From Lysobacter enzymogenes (lineage in GTDB: Bacteria; Pseudomonadota; Gammaproteobacteria; Xanthomonadales; Xanthomonadaceae), in the NCBI RefSeq assembly GCF_900106525.1, contig NZ_FNOG01000005.1, positions 186,001 to 250,000 of the forward strand: a stretch of DNA of 64,000 nucleotides. Reading direction: 5' to 3'. Under the pieces are notes generated by a model that worked only from the letters and a program-made list of their open reading frames with translations, did no database searches and had not been told where the DNA came from. Of this stretch, positions 1 through 13,200 are shown in pieces. The translations under genes were made by a program, and so were the position numbers. Each line of letters opens with the position of its first letter. Within the stretch, counting starts at the first letter, position 1.

Positions 1-3000
1 GATTCGGGCAGGCTGCGCCCGCGCTCGACGGTTTCGCGCAGCACCAGGGTGTTGGCGAAGAAGCCGATGGTGTGCTCGAACTCGGCGCGCTCGCGGCCGG
101 ACACCGGCGTGCCCAGGACGATGTCGTCGTTGTCCGAATAGCGCGCCAGCACCAGCGCGAACGCGCTCTTGAGCAACAGGAAGGCGGTGACGCCGCAGTC
201 GCGCGCCAGCGCGTCGAGCCGCGCCACCAGCGTCGCCGGCAGCGCGAAGGCGTGGTGGCCGCCGCGGTGGTCGGGGCGTTCGGGCCGCTCGTAGTCCAGC
301 GCCAGCGAATGCACCGCCGGCGCGCCGGACAGGCGTTCGCGCCAGTACTCCAGTAAGCCTTGTTCGCGTTCGGGGGTGAGCCGGCGCTGTTGCCAGTCGG
401 CGAAGTCGGCGTAATGCAGGCGCGAGGCGCCCTCGTCTTCGCTCAGGCCGTGCAGCGCGGCGCGATAGGCGGCATTGGCCTGCGCCATCAGCAGGCCCAG
501 CGAGGCGCCGTCGGCGGCGATGTGGTGCAGGCAGACCAGCAGCGCGTGTTCGTTCGCGCCCAGCCGGATCAGCTCCACCCGCAGCGGCAGCTCGCGTTCC
601 AGGTCGAAGGCGGCGGTCGCGCTGGCGTGCAGGCGTTGCTGCAGCTGCGCCTCGCGCTGCGCCGGCGCCAACGCCGACAGATCGAGCTCGCGCCACGGCA
701 GCGCGGCCTGCGGATCGGGCAGCGCATACGGCGCGCCGGCATCGCTGGCGATGCGGCTGTGCAGCGCCTCGTGCCGCGCCAGCAGGCGGGCGAACGCCTC
801 GCGCAGCGCGGCCGGGTCGAGCGCGCCTTCGATCCGCCACGCGCCCGGCATGTTGTAGCTCGGCGAGGCGGCGTCGAGCTGTTGCAGGAACCAAAGCCGG
901 CGTTGCGCGGACGACAGCGGCAACCGCTGCGCGCGCGACAGCCGTTGCGGCGCCGTGGTTTCGACCTCGGCCTGTTCCAGCGCCGCGGCCAGGGCGCGCA
1001 CGTTCGCCGCAGCGAACAACTGACGCAGCGGCAGCGCCCGCTGCAGGCGGGTGCGGACCAGGCCGGCCAACCGCGCCGCCGCCAGGGAGTGGCCGCCGGC
1101 GGCGAAGAAATCCTCGTCGGGGCCGAATCCGGGCTGGCCCAGCACTTCGCGGAACAGCGCCAGCAGCGTGGTTTCGCGCTCGCTCAGCGGCGCCGCCGGC
1201 GCTGCGGGCGCGGCGTTCCAATTCGGCGCCGGCAAAGCGCGGCGGTCGAGCTTGCCGTTGACGTTCAACGGCAGCCGCGACAGGTGCACGAAGCGGCTCG
1301 GCAGCAGATAGAACGGCAGCTCGCGCGCGAGCGCGGCGCGCAAGGCGGCCTCGTCGGGCGCGTCGTCGGCGTCGCTCTGCCAATAGGCGACCAGACGGTT
1401 CTCGCCGGCCGGATCGCGCAGGCACAGCACGCAGGCGTCGGCGACGCCGTCGAGGGCGCGCAGCGCCGGTTCGATTTCGCCGGGCTCGACCCGGAAGCCA
1501 TGAACCTTGGCCTGATCGTCGCGGCGGCCGAGGAATTGCAGCTCGCCCTCGCGCCAGCGCACGCGGTCGCCGGTGCGGTAGACGCGCTCGCCCTGGAACT
1601 CGGCGAAGCCGGTCGCGCTCGCGGCGGCATGGCCGATGTAACCCTCGCCGACACCCTCGCCCGCCAGCACCAGTTCGCCCGGCGCGCCCTCGGGCACGCG
1701 CACCTCGCCCTGCAACACCAGGCAACGCGCGTTCGCGTAAGGACGGCCGATGCGAACCTCCCCGTCCGCGCCGAGTTCGGACCACGTGGCCGCCACAGTC
1801 GCTTCGGTCGGGCCGTAGGTATTGAGCAGGCGCAAGCGCGTACCGACCGCACGGCGCCAGGCGCGCACGCAATCGGCGCGCGCGGCTTCGCCGCCGATCA
1901 ACAACAAGCGCAGCGGGCTGTCGGCCGGCACCGCGACGGCTGGATCGCCACACAGCACATGCCAGAACGCAGTCGGCAACGAGGCCGCGGTAATCCGCTG
2001 CGCGGCAACGAAGCCGGCGAAGCCGGCCGGGCCGGCCACGCATTCCTCGTCGCGCAGCACCAGGGCGGCACCGGCGGCCAGCGCGCAGAAGATCTCCTCG
2101 ACGCTGATGTCGAACGACAGCGAAGCGAATTGCAGCACGCGGTCGTGCGGTTCGATACGGTACTGCTGCGCCGCAGCGCGCACGTAGCCGGCGAGATTGC
2201 GCTGCGAGATGCGCACGCCCTTGGGCCGTCCGGTCGAACCGGAGGTGTAGATCACGTAGGCCGGTAGGGCCAACGACTGTTGCCGCGGCATGGGCGCGAC
2301 GGGCGTCGTCGCGACCAGAACCTCCGGCGCGACCCAGGCTGTGTCCCCGACCGGCGCGGCGGCGATCAGCAGCCGGCAACCTGCATCGGTAAGGACGAAC
2401 TCGCAGCGCTCTGGCGACAGCGCCGTATCCAGCGGCACGTAGCCCGCGCCGAGCCAGTGGCAGGCCAGCACACACTCGATCGCCGCGGCGCTGCGCGGCA
2501 GCCGCAGCGCCACCAGGTCGCCGGCGCCCACGCCGTGCGCGGCCAGGGCCGCAGCAATGGTGGCTACGCGCTGCAGCAGCTGGCGATAAGTCAGGGACGA
2601 TGCGCCGTCGACCAGCGCGACCGCGTCGGGCGCGCGTTCGGCGCGTTCGACGATCTCGCACAGGACCGGGCGCTCGCCGCGCAGCCGCACCTCGCCTTCC
2701 CAGCCGCGCAGCGTCTGCCGCTGCGCGGCGTCGAGCATGTCCAGCGCGCTCAACGGCGCGTCGCCGCCTGCGCACATCTGCGCCAGCAGCTGCCGCAGTT
2801 GCGCCGCCATGGCGCCGATGCGCGCCGGCGCGAACAGTTCGGTGTTGTACTCCAGGCTCAGTTCGATGCCGTCGTCGCTGTCGAGCGCGTCCAGCGACAG
2901 TTCGAACTTGCTGCCGGCCTGCGGCAGCGGCCACGGCCGCACGTCCAGGCCCGGCAGGCGCAGCCCGTCGCCTTCGCGGCGCTGGTAGGACAGCATGATC

Positions 3001-4256
3001 TGCAACAGCGGCGCGTGGCTGAGGCTGCGCGCCGGCCGCACCGCTTCGATCAGCTGATCGAACGGCAGGGCCTGATGGGCGAACGCACCCAGGGTCGTGC
3101 GCTTGACCTGGGCCAGCCACTCGCCCACCGAGCAGCTTTCATCGACCTGATGGCGCATCGCCAGGGTGTTGACGAAGAAACCCACCAGCGGCTGCAACTC
3201 GCGATGCTCGCGGCCCGCCACCGGCGTGGCGAAGGCGACGTCGGCGTGATCGCCGTGACGCTTGAGCAGCAGCGCGAACGCCGCCTGCAGTACCACGAAG
3301 ACGGTGGCGTCGTGAGCCTGGGCCAAACCCTGCACCGCGGCGCGCTCTTGCGCGTCCAGGCGCACGCTCAAGCTCGCACCTGCGTTGCCGAGCCGTTCCG
3401 GGCGCGCATGGTCGGTAATCAGCGAATGCAGCGGCGCCAGCCCGTCCAGGCGTTGCACCCACCAGTCGCGGCTGGCATCGAGCCCGCCCGCGTCGCGGCG
3501 CTCGCGTTGCCAGTGCGCGTAGTCGGCGTATTGCAGCGGCAACGGCGCCCAGTCGGGTTCGCCGCCGTCCAGGCAGGCGGCGTAAGCCTGGGCGAACTCG
3601 CGGGTGAGCACTGCCATCGACTGCGCATCGCCGGCGATGTGATGCAACAGCAGCAGCAACACATGGCGCTGCGGCCCCAAGCGGAACGCATGCACGCGCA
3701 GCATCGGCTCGCGTTCCAGCTCGATCGGGTCGGCGCAGGCCGCGGCGATGGCCTGCGCCAGTTCCGCTTCGGGGTCGGCGACCTGTTCGAGATCGAGCCA
3801 ATGCAGGCGCTCCGGCCAGGTCTCCAATCGGTGCGCACGCACGTCGCCGTCGATTTCGCGGAATGCCGTGCGCAAGACCTCGTGCCGCCGCATCAGCGCT
3901 TCGATGCTGCGCCGCACCGCGTCGGGATCGAGCGAGCCGCGCAGCTCCAGCGCCGCCGGGATCAGGTACAGCGCCGGGTCGGATTCCAGCTGCTGCAGCA
4001 GCCACAGACGCTGCTGCGCCGGCGACAGGATCGCGTCCTGGCGGTCGTGCAGACGCGGAATCGACGGGTCGCCCGCCGCGGCGGCCGGGTCGTTGGCGGC
4101 GAGCAGATCGGTCAGTTCGTCGCGATGCGCCTTGAGCCGGTCGCGCAGCGCCGGCGTCAGCACGCCGGCCGGCGCCTGCACCTGCAGGCGGCCGTCGGCC
4201 AGGCTCAGGCGCACGCCTTGGCGGCGCAGGTCGATCAGCAATTGCGAGGCGCTCAT
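1..4256 (-). CDS. Non-ribosomal peptide synthetase, third subunit (C-terminus beyond left edge)
   Basis: First 1418 codons of an NRPS that runs off the left edge, so later modules and any terminal thioesterase are outside. The ATG at 4256 lies in an ATGA overlap with the stop of the preceding NRPS gene, suggesting translational coupling. Domain order by motif: TubC-type docking segment (residues 3-55), LCL-type condensation domain (SPAQQRLW; HHIAGDAQS near 204, with A instead of the usual G), adenylation domain (YTSGSTGRPKG near 670, NTYGPTEATV near 812), carrier domain (GGHSL near 1053), and a second LCL condensation domain (HHIAADGAS near 1243) cut by the edge. Aligned by eye to GrsA, the specificity residues are D-I-E-S-L-G-T-V-A-K, close to the Lys code of bacitracin synthetase, so Lys or a similar basic residue is inferred. 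No epimerase follows this carrier, and the next C domain is LCL type, so an L residue is expected. Confidence 0.93.
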   Translation of the reverse strand, partial: MSASQLLIDLRRQGVRLSLADGRLQVQAPAGVLTPALRDRLKAHRDELTDLLAANDPAAAAGDPSIPRLHDRQDAILSPAQQRLWLLQQLESDPALYLIPAALELRGSLDPDAVRRSIEALMRRHEVLRTAFREIDGDVRAHRLETWPERLHWLDLEQVADPEAELAQAIAAACADPIELEREPMLRVHAFRLGPQRHVLLLLLHHIAGDAQSMAVLTREFAQAYAACLDGGEPDWAPLPLQYADYAHWQRERRDAGGLDASRDWWVQRLDGLAPLHSLITDHARPERLGNAGASLSVRLDAQERAAVQGLAQAHDATVFVVLQAAFALLLKRHGDHADVAFATPVAGREHRELQPLVGFFVNTLAMRHQVDESCSVGEWLAQVKRTTLGAFAHQALPFDQLIEAVRPARSLSHAPLLQIMLSYQRREGDGLRLPGLDVRPWPLPQAGSKFELSLDALDSDDGIELSLEYNTELFAPARIGAMAAQLRQLLAQMCAGGDAPLSALDMLDAAQRQTLRGWEGEVRLRGERPVLCEIVERAERAPDAVALVDGASSLTYRQLLQRVATIAAALAAHGVGAGDLVALRLPRSAAAIECVLACHWLGAGYVPLDTALSPERCEFVLTDAGCRLLIAAAPVGDTAWVAPEVLVATTPVAPMPRQQSLALPAYVIYTSGSTGRPKGVRISQRNLAGYVRAAAQQYRIEPHDRVLQFASLSFDISVEEIFCALAAGAALVLRDEECVAGPAGFAGFVAAQRITAASLPTAFWHVLCGDPAVAVPADSPLRLLLIGGEAARADCVRAWRRAVGTRLRLLNTYGPTEATVAATWSELGADGEVRIGRPYANARCLVLQGEVRVPEGAPGELVLAGEGVGEGYIGHAAASATGFAEFQGERVYRTGDRVRWREGELQFLGRRDDQAKVHGFRVEPGEIEPALRALDGVADACVLCLRDPAGENRLVAYWQSDADDAPDEAALRAALARELPFYLLPSRFVHLSRLPLNVNGKLDRRALPAPNWNAAPAAPAAPLSERETTLLALFREVLGQPGFGPDEDFFAAGGHSLAAARLAGLVRTRLQRALPLRQLFAAANVRALAAALEQAEVETTAPQRLSRAQRLPLSSAQRRLWFLQQLDAASPSYNMPGAWRIEGALDPAALREAFARLLARHEALHSRIASDAGAPYALPDPQAALPWRELDLSALAPAQREAQLQQRLHASATAAFDLERELPLRVELIRLGANEHALLVCLHHIAADGASLGLLMAQANAAYRAALHGLSEDEGASRLHYADFADWQQRRLTPEREQGLLEYWRERLSGAPAVHSLALDYERPERPDHRGGHHAFALPATLVARLDALARDCGVTAFLLLKSAFALVLARYSDNDDIVLGTPVSGRERAEFEHTIGFFANTLVLRETVERGRSLPE

Positions 4257-7200
4257 AGTTCGAAGCTTTCCCAGGTGTCGTCCGCGCGTTCGGCCGCCGG
4301 TTCCGGCGCGGCCAGTGCGTCGAGCAAGGCGGCCTGGTCGGCCAGCCGCGGCTGCTCGAACAGGGATTTGAGCGGCACGGCGAGCGCGAACTCGGCGCGG
4401 ATGGCTTCGGCCAGGCGCACCACCAGCAGCGAGTGGCCGCCGCGGGCGAAGAAGTGCGCGCCGCGGCCCGGCAATTCGCCGCCGAGCAGCTGCCGCCACA
4501 GTTCGGCCAGGCGTCGCTCGCTGGCCGATTCGAGCGCGCCTTCGTCGCGGTCTTGCGTTTCCGGCTTGGGCAAAGCCTTGCGGTCGAGCTTGCCGTTGGC
4601 GGTCAGTGGCAGGGCCGGGAGCAGTTGGATCAGGCGCGGCAGCATGTAGTCCGGCAGCAGCGCACGCAGCGCTTCGCGTAGCGATTGCGGATCGGGTTCG
4701 GCGCCATCTGCGGCGACCACATAGCCCATCAGCCAGGCGCCTTCGCCCTGCCCTTCGACGGTGACCGCGGCGTCCGCGACTTGCGGCAGCGACGCCAGTT
4801 TCGCTGCGATCTCGCCCGGTTCGATGCGGTAGCCACGCAGCTTGACCTGATCGTCGCCGCGGCCGCGGTATTCGAGCGAGCCGTCGGCGCGGTAACGGCC
4901 GAGGTCGCCGGAGCGGTAGCGGCGTTGGCCGTCGCGCTCGACGAAACGTTCGGCGGTCAGTTCCGGCCGTTGCCAGTAGCCTTGCGCGACGCCGTCGCCT
5001 TCGACCACCAGTTCGCCGACTACACCCAGCGGCACCGGCTGGCCGGTACTGTCGAGCACGTGCACGGCCAGATCCGGCAGCGCGCTTCCGATGCGGCTGG
5101 CGGGGCTTTGCAGGTCTTCGTCGCTGAGGCGATGGAAGCTGACGTGTACCGTCGTTTCAGTGATGCCGTACATGTTGACCAGCTCGGCCTGCAGATAACG
5201 CTCGCGCCAGGCCTGCAAGCGTGAAGGTTCCAGCGCTTCGCCGCCGAACACCACGGTTCTGACCCTGAGCGCGATGTCGCGTCGCATCGCCTGCGATTGC
5301 AAGGCGTAAAACGCCGACGGCGTTTGATTGAGCACGGTGACGCCGTGTTCGGCCAGCAGATCGAGGAAGGCATCGGGCTGACGGCATACCGCTTCCGGCA
5401 CCAGCACCGCACGGCCGCCGTACAGCCAGGCGCCCCACAGCTCCCATACCGCGAAGTCGAAGGCATGGGAGTGGAACAGGCTCCAGACGTCGTGTTCGTC
5501 GAAGCTGAAACGATTGGTCTGCGTCGCCGCGGTAAACAAACGCTCGACGTTGCGATGGGTGACGACCACGCCCTTGGGCGTGCCGGTTGAGCCGGAGGTG
5601 TAGATCAGGTACGCCGGCGCGTCGACCGGAACGTCCGGCAGTTCCCCCGGCTCCACCGCATCCAGTTGCGCTTGGGTGAACGGATCGTCCAGGCACAGCG
5701 CGGTTCCGGGCAGTTCGATCGCCAGCGCTCGCTGGCTGACGCTGAGGCAGACGCCGCTGTCTTCGAGGATGAAGCCGCGCCTCGCCGCGGGCGCCTGCGG
5801 ATCGACCGGAACGTAGGCGGCTCCGGTCTTGAGGATCGCCAGCAAGGCGACCAGCAGATCGCAGCCGCGCGGCAAGCACAGGCCGACTCGCTGGCCCGGC
5901 CCCGCACCCTGGCGGATCAACAGCGCCGCCAGTTGCGAAGAACGGCGGTCGAGCGCGGCGTAATCGAGTTCGCCGTCTTCGGCCGAAACCGCGATGCGTG
6001 CGGGATGGCGTTGGGCGACATCGGCGAAGCGCGAAACCAAACTGCCGGTGCACGCGTAACGTTCGCGCGAGGTCCAAGCCGCCGAACGTGTCTGCGACGG
6101 CAGCAACGGCAGCGCATCGAAGCGCTGCAGCGTCGGCAGTTGCTGCAGCACGAAATCGAGATCGTCCAGCATCTGCTCGACCAGCCAGCCATCGAGCTTG
6201 CTGCGATCGAGCGCGGCTTCGATCCGCAACCCGCCCGCGTCGGGTATCGCGGTCAGCATCAAGGGATAGTTGCTGTGGGCGCGATGATCGAGCTCCTCGA
6301 TGCGCATGCCGGAGCGTTCCTCGCGCGATTCCGTGGGCAGGTTCTCGAACACCAGCAGGACATCGAACGGCGATACGGCATCGGCGGCTCCGGCGCGCTG
6401 GATCTGCGCCAGCGGCAGATAGCCGTGCGTACGCAGATCGAGATTGCGCCGCTGCAAGGCCTGCAACCACGGCGCCGGCGCCGCTTCGCCGGTCGGCGCT
6501 ACGCGCAGCGGAACGCTGTTGATGAACACGCCGAGCATGCGCTCGACCCCGGCCAGCTCGGGCGGACGCCCGGCGATGGTGATGCCGAGAGCGAAGTCGT
6601 CGCGGCCGTAGTAACGCTGAAGCACCAAGGCCAGCGCGCCCTGCAACAGCGAATTGGCGGTCAGGCCGTGGCTCTGCGCCCAGGCCGATGCAGCCGTGAG
6701 ATCGAAGCGGCGCGTCGACGACGCGTAGCCCTCGGCCGGCTCGGTGGCTTCGGGCAATGCGGCCGGCTCCAGGCCAGTCAATTGTTCGCGCCAGAACGCG
6801 CGCGCAGCCGCTTCGTCCTGCCCGCGCAGCCAGTGCAGGTAATCGCGGAACGGCGGCGCGGCCGGTAGTTGCGGCGTGCGCGATTCGCGTAGCGCCGCGT
6901 ACAGACGCCAGACCTCGTCGAGCAGCAGCGCCGAACTCCAGCCATCGACGATCAGATGATGACGGGTCCATACCAGCCAATGTTCGTCCGCACTGCGTCG
7001 CAGCAGCGCGAGCCGCATCAGCGGCGGCGCGGCGAGGTCGAAACCAGCTTCGCGCTGCTGGGCTTGCAGTTCGCTCAGACGCGAACGCGCCTGGGCCGGT
7101 TCGAGCCCGCTCCAGTCCTGCTCGGCCAGTGGCACCGACACTTGCCGATGTGGCAGCTGCCGCGGCGACGGCAGCCCCTGTACCGCGAAGCCGCTACGCA

Positions 7201-10200
7201 GGATCGGATGCCGTTCCAGCACTTGCTGCCACGCGGCGACGAAGGCTTCGCGGTCGAGCGCGCCGTGCAGCGCCACCGTGGTCTGGTTGATGTAGGGATC
7301 GGCCTCGGCATTGAGCAGGCTGTGGAACAACAGGCCTTCCTGCAGCGGCGCCAACGGATAAACATCCTGCGTCTGCGGATGCTGGGCCAGCAAGGCGTCC
7401 AGTTGTGCGTTGTCGAGTCCGGCCAGCGGCAGGTCGGCGAGCGTCGGCCGCGGTTCGGCCGTCTGCAAGCAGGCGATCAGTTCGCGCAGCACCGCCAGAT
7501 AGCGCCGGCTCAGCGCTTGCATCGCCTCACGGCTGGCGGCGTCTTGCGGCCACGCCCAATCCAGGCGCAGCTCGCCGTCGACCAGCATCGCGTTGACATC
7601 GAGCAAGTGGCGACGCCGGTTGCCGCCGGCGCGACCGCCGCCGTCGGGCTCCTCGCACAAGGCCCAGCCGTCGCGCTCGCCGGCGCGCAACTGGCCGAGG
7701 TAGTTGAAACAAACTTGCGGCACCGGCAGCTCGGCGAGTTCGCCGTGCAGATAGCGCAGCACGCCGAAACCCAGGCCGCTGTCGGGCACCGCGCGCACCC
7801 GATCCTTGGTCGCGCGCAGCGCGGCGCCGAGGTCTTCGCCCGCGGGAAGCTGCAGCGCCAACGGATAGCGCGCGGTGAACCAGCCGACCGTGCGCGAAAG
7901 ATCCAGACCCGCGCCGAGATCGTCGCGGCCGTGGCCTTCCATCTCGACCCACAGCGTGGCCGCGTCGCCGCCGTCGCGCAGTGCAAGGGCCAACGCCGTC
8001 AAAAACACTTCTTGCGGTTCGTTGCCGTAGGCGCGGGCGGTCTGGGTCAGCAGACGCGCGGTCCAGTCGCGCTCGAGCCGGTCGTGCAGATGGACGGTGT
8101 CCGCATAGCGGTTTTCGCTGTCCTGCCACGGCAGAGCGATGGCTTCGACATCGGCGGCCTGGGCGCGCCAGTAACTGCGCCAACCGTCCAGTGTCGCCGC
8201 CGGCAACTGCTGCAGCGCAGCCTGCCAGGCGCCGAAACCGCAGGCTTCCGCGGTCAGCGCCGGCGAGCGGCCGGCGCGACGCTCGGCATAGGCGTGTTGC
8301 AGATCGTCGACGATGACGCCCCACGACACAGCATCGACCAGCAAGTGATGCGCGGCGAACAGCACCCGGGTGTCGCCGTCCTGCGGATCCGACAGCGCCA
8401 ATACCCGCAGCAGCGCGTCGTCGAAGCTCAAGCCGGCCTGCCACTGCGCCAACAGGTCTTCGCGTTGTCCGGCATCGGCTTCGCGATGGGCGAAGCGGTC
8501 CGCCTGCCATTCGCCGAGGGTTTGCTGCCACTGTCCCGCTGCATCGCGCTGGAAGCGCGCACGCAGCATCGGATGCGCGGCGGCGACATCGGCCAGCGCC
8601 GCAGCGAAGGCGGCGGTGTCGAGCGCGCCGGGCAGTTTCAGGTACAGCGACATGTTCCAGTGCGCGGGTTGGTCGAGGGCTTGCTCGAAGAACCAGTGCT
8701 GGATCGGGGTGAGGCCGAAGCTTTGTTCGGCTTCGGTTGCGGGTTTGACTGTGGCGGGTGCGGGCGAGCTCGCTTGCACCTGCGCGCTCAGTCCCGCCAG
8801 GGTCGGATGGTCGTACAGCTGGCGCGGCATCAGCGCCAGCCCGGCTTGGCGTGCGCGCGCGACCAACTGCAAGCTCAGGATCGAGTCGCCGCCCAAGGCG
8901 AAGAAGTTATCGTGGGCGCCGATGTGCTCGCGGCCCAGTAGCTTCTGCCACAGCTCGCGCAGCACTTCGTTGACTGGTGTTTCGTCGATGACTTCGGGCG
9001 AAGAATCGGTATCCTCCTGCTGCAGCAACTCGGCCAGCGCCTGTCGATCGATCTTGCCGTTGCCCAGGCGAGGCATCGATTCGACTGCACGCCAACGGGT
9101 CGGACACAGGTATTCCGGCAGTCGTTGCGCCAAGGCTTCGGCGACACCCTCCAGCGAACCCTGTACGCAGGCACCCAGTTGCAGCACGCCATTGGCGCCC
9201 GGCAAGGCCAGCACTGCCGCGACTTCGACACCGGGCAACTGCGCCAGCACCTGTTCGACTTCGCCCAGTTCGACGCGGTAACCGCGGATCTTGACCTGAT
9301 GATCGCCGCGGCCGAGGTACACAATCCGGCCTTCGCTATCGAGTCGAGCCAGATCGCCGCTGCGGTACAGCAACCGACCCGGCGCGAACGGGTGCGCAAC
9401 GAATCGCTCGGCGGTTTGTTCGGCGCGCTGCCAATAACCCAGCGACAGGTTACCGCCGCCCAGGTACAACTCGCCGGCGACGCCCACCGGTGCCGGTAAG
9501 CCAAACCGGTCCAGAACCCAGGCTTCGTTGCCCGCCAGCGGATAGCCGACCGGCACGCCCTGCTCAACTGGCCACTCGTCCGGCACGGTGCAGGTCAGAA
9601 TGCCGACGGTAGTTTCGGTCGGGCCGTAGTGATTGACGATCCGCAAGGTCGGCGCGAGTGCGCGCACTTGCTGGACCAGGGCGCCGGTCAAGGCTTCGCC
9701 GCCAGTAACCAAACACTTGCGTGGCAATACGGCCGTACCGCCGCCAGCCGCCAGCAGGCCGGCCAGATGCGAGGGCACGATCTTCAGGCAATCTACCGGA
9801 TGCGCTTGCAGATGTGCGGCCAGAGCCTGAGCATCGAACGCCAGCTCCGCCGGCAACAACCGCACCCGACGTCCGCTGAGCAGCGCGCCGAACAGCGCGG
9901 TGAAACCCAAGTCCGCCGCAACCGTGGACAACGTCGCCAGCGATGCGTCTTCGCCCAGATCCAGCACGGGCAGCACACCAGCGACGTAATGCGCCAGATT
10001 GCCTTGGCTGACCACCACGCCCTTGGGTGTTCCAGTCGAGCCTGAGGTGTAGATCAGATAAGCCGGCGTATCCGCCTCGACATCGACGCGCGGCGGCTCT
10101 TCATACGCCGAAACAGCGTCGAGAACCGACTCCGCATCGAGCCAGCGCACCGACGCCGGCATCCAAGCCGGCGCCGCGCCCCATCCGACCACGACACGCG

Positions 10201-13200
10201 CCCCGCTGTCATCGAGTACGGCAATCTGCCGCGCATCCGGATGCTGAGGATCCAATGGCAGCCACGCCGCACCGCGATGCCACACCGCGGCCATCGCCGC
10301 CAACTGGGCGAACGTGCGCGGCAGACACAGCGCCACATGCGCGCCGGGCTGAACACCCACCGCGTCGAGCGCACCAGCGATCCGGCCGGCTGCCGCGCGC
10401 AGTTGCGCGTACGTCCAACTGGCAGCGCCCTCCTCCACCGCGACCGCCTGCGCCGGCATCTGCCACAGCAGCGACTGCGCAGTGGCCGACGAAGCCCGCT
10501 GCGGCTGCGGTGCCTGTATCGCATCGTCGCCGCCCAGCAGCAGTTCGGCCACGCGGCAGTCCGGCCGCTGCAGCAGGCGCAGCAGGCCGGCCACGGCGAG
10601 GTCCAGCATCGCCGCGACCGCAGAGCGGTCGACCCGCGCGGCGTCGAGCAAGGCTTCCAGGCGTACGCATTCGCGCTCGGACACGCGCAAGGTCAACGCG
10701 TAGTGATTGGCGGCGCGGGTTTCGCGCACGCGCAGCGCGAACGGCAACTGCGCCGGCGCCATCGCCGGGAAGTTCTCGACCACCAGCAAGCTGGCGAACA
10801 GCCGGTCTGCATCCAGGCCGCTGTCGGCCAGGATCTCGCCCAGGCCGACCGCTTCGTTCTCGGCGACTTCCAGCGACTGCGTACGCAACGCCGACAGCAG
10901 ATCGAGCGCCGGCTGGCCGGCGTCGATGCGCAGGCGCAGCGGCAAGGTGTTGATGAATACCCCGACCATGGATTCGACCCCGGCCAGTTCCGGCGGCCGC
11001 CCCGATCGGGTCACGCCGAGCACTACGTCGTCGTGGTTGCCGTAACGCGCGTTGGCCAGGCCCCAGACCATCGCGATCAGGTCGCTGAGCGTGCAGCCGC
11101 GCTCGCGGCAGAAGGCGCGCAGGCGTTCGCTGTCGTGGGCGCTGAGCCGGCGCTCGCATTCTTCGCGCTGCACCGGGTGGTGCGCGGCGGCAGCCGGTGC
11201 CGGCAGCGCGACGGTGCCGGCGTATCCGCTCAGGCGTTCGCGCCACCAGCCGCGCTGGCGCGCCAGATCCTGCCGTTCGCGCCAATCCAGGTAGGCTTGG
11301 AAGCCCGGCGCCGGCGGCAAGCGCAGCGTCGCGCCCTGCGCGCCGGCGGTATAACGCTGCAGCATCTCGCCGACCAGCAGCGGCGTGCTCCAGCCGTCGA
11401 CGATGAGATGGTGGATGCTCCACACCAACCAGTAGCGGCCGCCGCCGCGTCCGATCAGGCTCATGCGCGCCAACGGCGCATGGGCGAAATCGACGCCCTG
11501 CGCCGCGTCGTCGGCCAGCCAGCGCTGCAGCTGCGCGTCCTGGGCGGCATCGTCGAGCGCGGACCAGTCCAGCGTCCGCCACGGCGCCGCCGCGTCGGCC
11601 AGCACGACCTGGTGCGGCACCGACAGGCCTTCCCAAACGATCGCCGTGCGCAACATCGGTTGCCGGCGCACGGTCTCCTGCCAGGCCTGCGCGAGCGCGG
11701 CCGCATCGATCTCGCCGTCGAGCTCGGCCACGGTCTGCTGGAAATACGGATCGGCGCCGTCGCCGCGCAAGCTCTCCAGCAGCACGCCGCGCTGCAGCGG
11801 CGTCAGCGGGAATGCGTGCTCGATGGCCCGCGCATCCTCGCGCGCTGCCAGCAAGGCGAATTCGTCGGCCTGCAGCCGCGCCTGCGGCAGGTCGCTGGCG
11901 GTCAGCGCGCCGGTGCCGGGCTGCAGGCAATGCGCCACCAACGCTGCCAGTTCTGCTGCGAAGGCCTGCGACCAATCTTCGAGCGTGGCGGCATCGTAGG
12001 CTTCGCCCGCGTAGTTCCACACCAAACCGAGCCGGCCGGCGTGCACTCTGGCGTTGATCTCGACCAAGGCACCGGGCGGATTGCCTGCGCCATTGCCGGA
12101 CGCCAATGCGCGCGGCTCGACCTCGAACGCCGGATGCGCGCCGGCGTCGACCACGCCGTGGTAGTTGAACAACAACTGCCCCGCCGGCAACGCCGGTATC
12201 CGCGCGCTCGCGACCAGCGGCATGTAGTCCAGGCCGCGCCGCGCCAGCGCGCGGATCTGTTCCTTGAGCGCGCCGATCTGCGCCGGGCCATCGGCAACGC
12301 CCAGATCCAGCGGCAAGGGATGCACCGCGGTGTACCAACCCAGCACCGACGACCAGTCGCGGCCATCGAGCACGTCGCGGCCATGCCGCTCGCGGTCCAG
12401 CCACAGTCGGTTGCGGCCGGTGCGCGTGGCCAGCGCCCGCGCCAGGGCGATCAGCAGCAATTCGTCGGTACGGCAACGATAGGCTTCGCTCGCGCGTTCG
12501 AGCAGGTCGGCGGTCAAACCGGCATCGAGGGTCTGGACGATGCGGCCGACGTTGCTTTGGCGCGCATCGGCCAACGCCACCGGCCGATCCTGCGGCAACG
12601 CCTGCGCCGGCTCCGCGGCGAGTTCGCGCCAGAAGCCGGCGTCGAATCGTTGTGCGTCGTCCGTTTCGCGCAGGGCCTCGACATAGTCCGCATACGAGGC
12701 GCCGCGTGCGGACGGCGTCCACGCGTCGCCGCGCGCCAGCGCCGCCAGGCCGTCGAACAGTTCGCCCAGCAGCAGGCGCCAGGACACCGCATCCACGATC
12801 AGATGATGGGCGCAGACCAGCAGCCGTTCGCCGTCGTCGCAATGCGCGTGCGTCAGCGCGGCCAGCGGGCCGGCCAACGGCGTCGCTTCCTGCATGCGCG
12901 CGAACGCGGCATCGACGCGCGCGTCCAGGTCGGCCGCGCCGCGCCAGTCCTGCGCTTGGATCGCCGGCGCCGGGCCGGGCGCGGCGACTTGCTGCCGCCA
13001 TTGCCCGTCGACGCGCTCGAAGCTCGCGCGCAACAGGTCGTGACGCCGCCACAGCGCGTCCCACACCTGGGCCAGATGCTGCGCATCCAGCGGTTGCTTC
13101 AACCGCAGCGCCACGTATTGGTGGTAACGGTCGGGCTGCGCCGGCGCGCTGTCGAAGAACCAGCGCTGGATCGGGCTCAGGCCGACCTCGCCGACCAGCG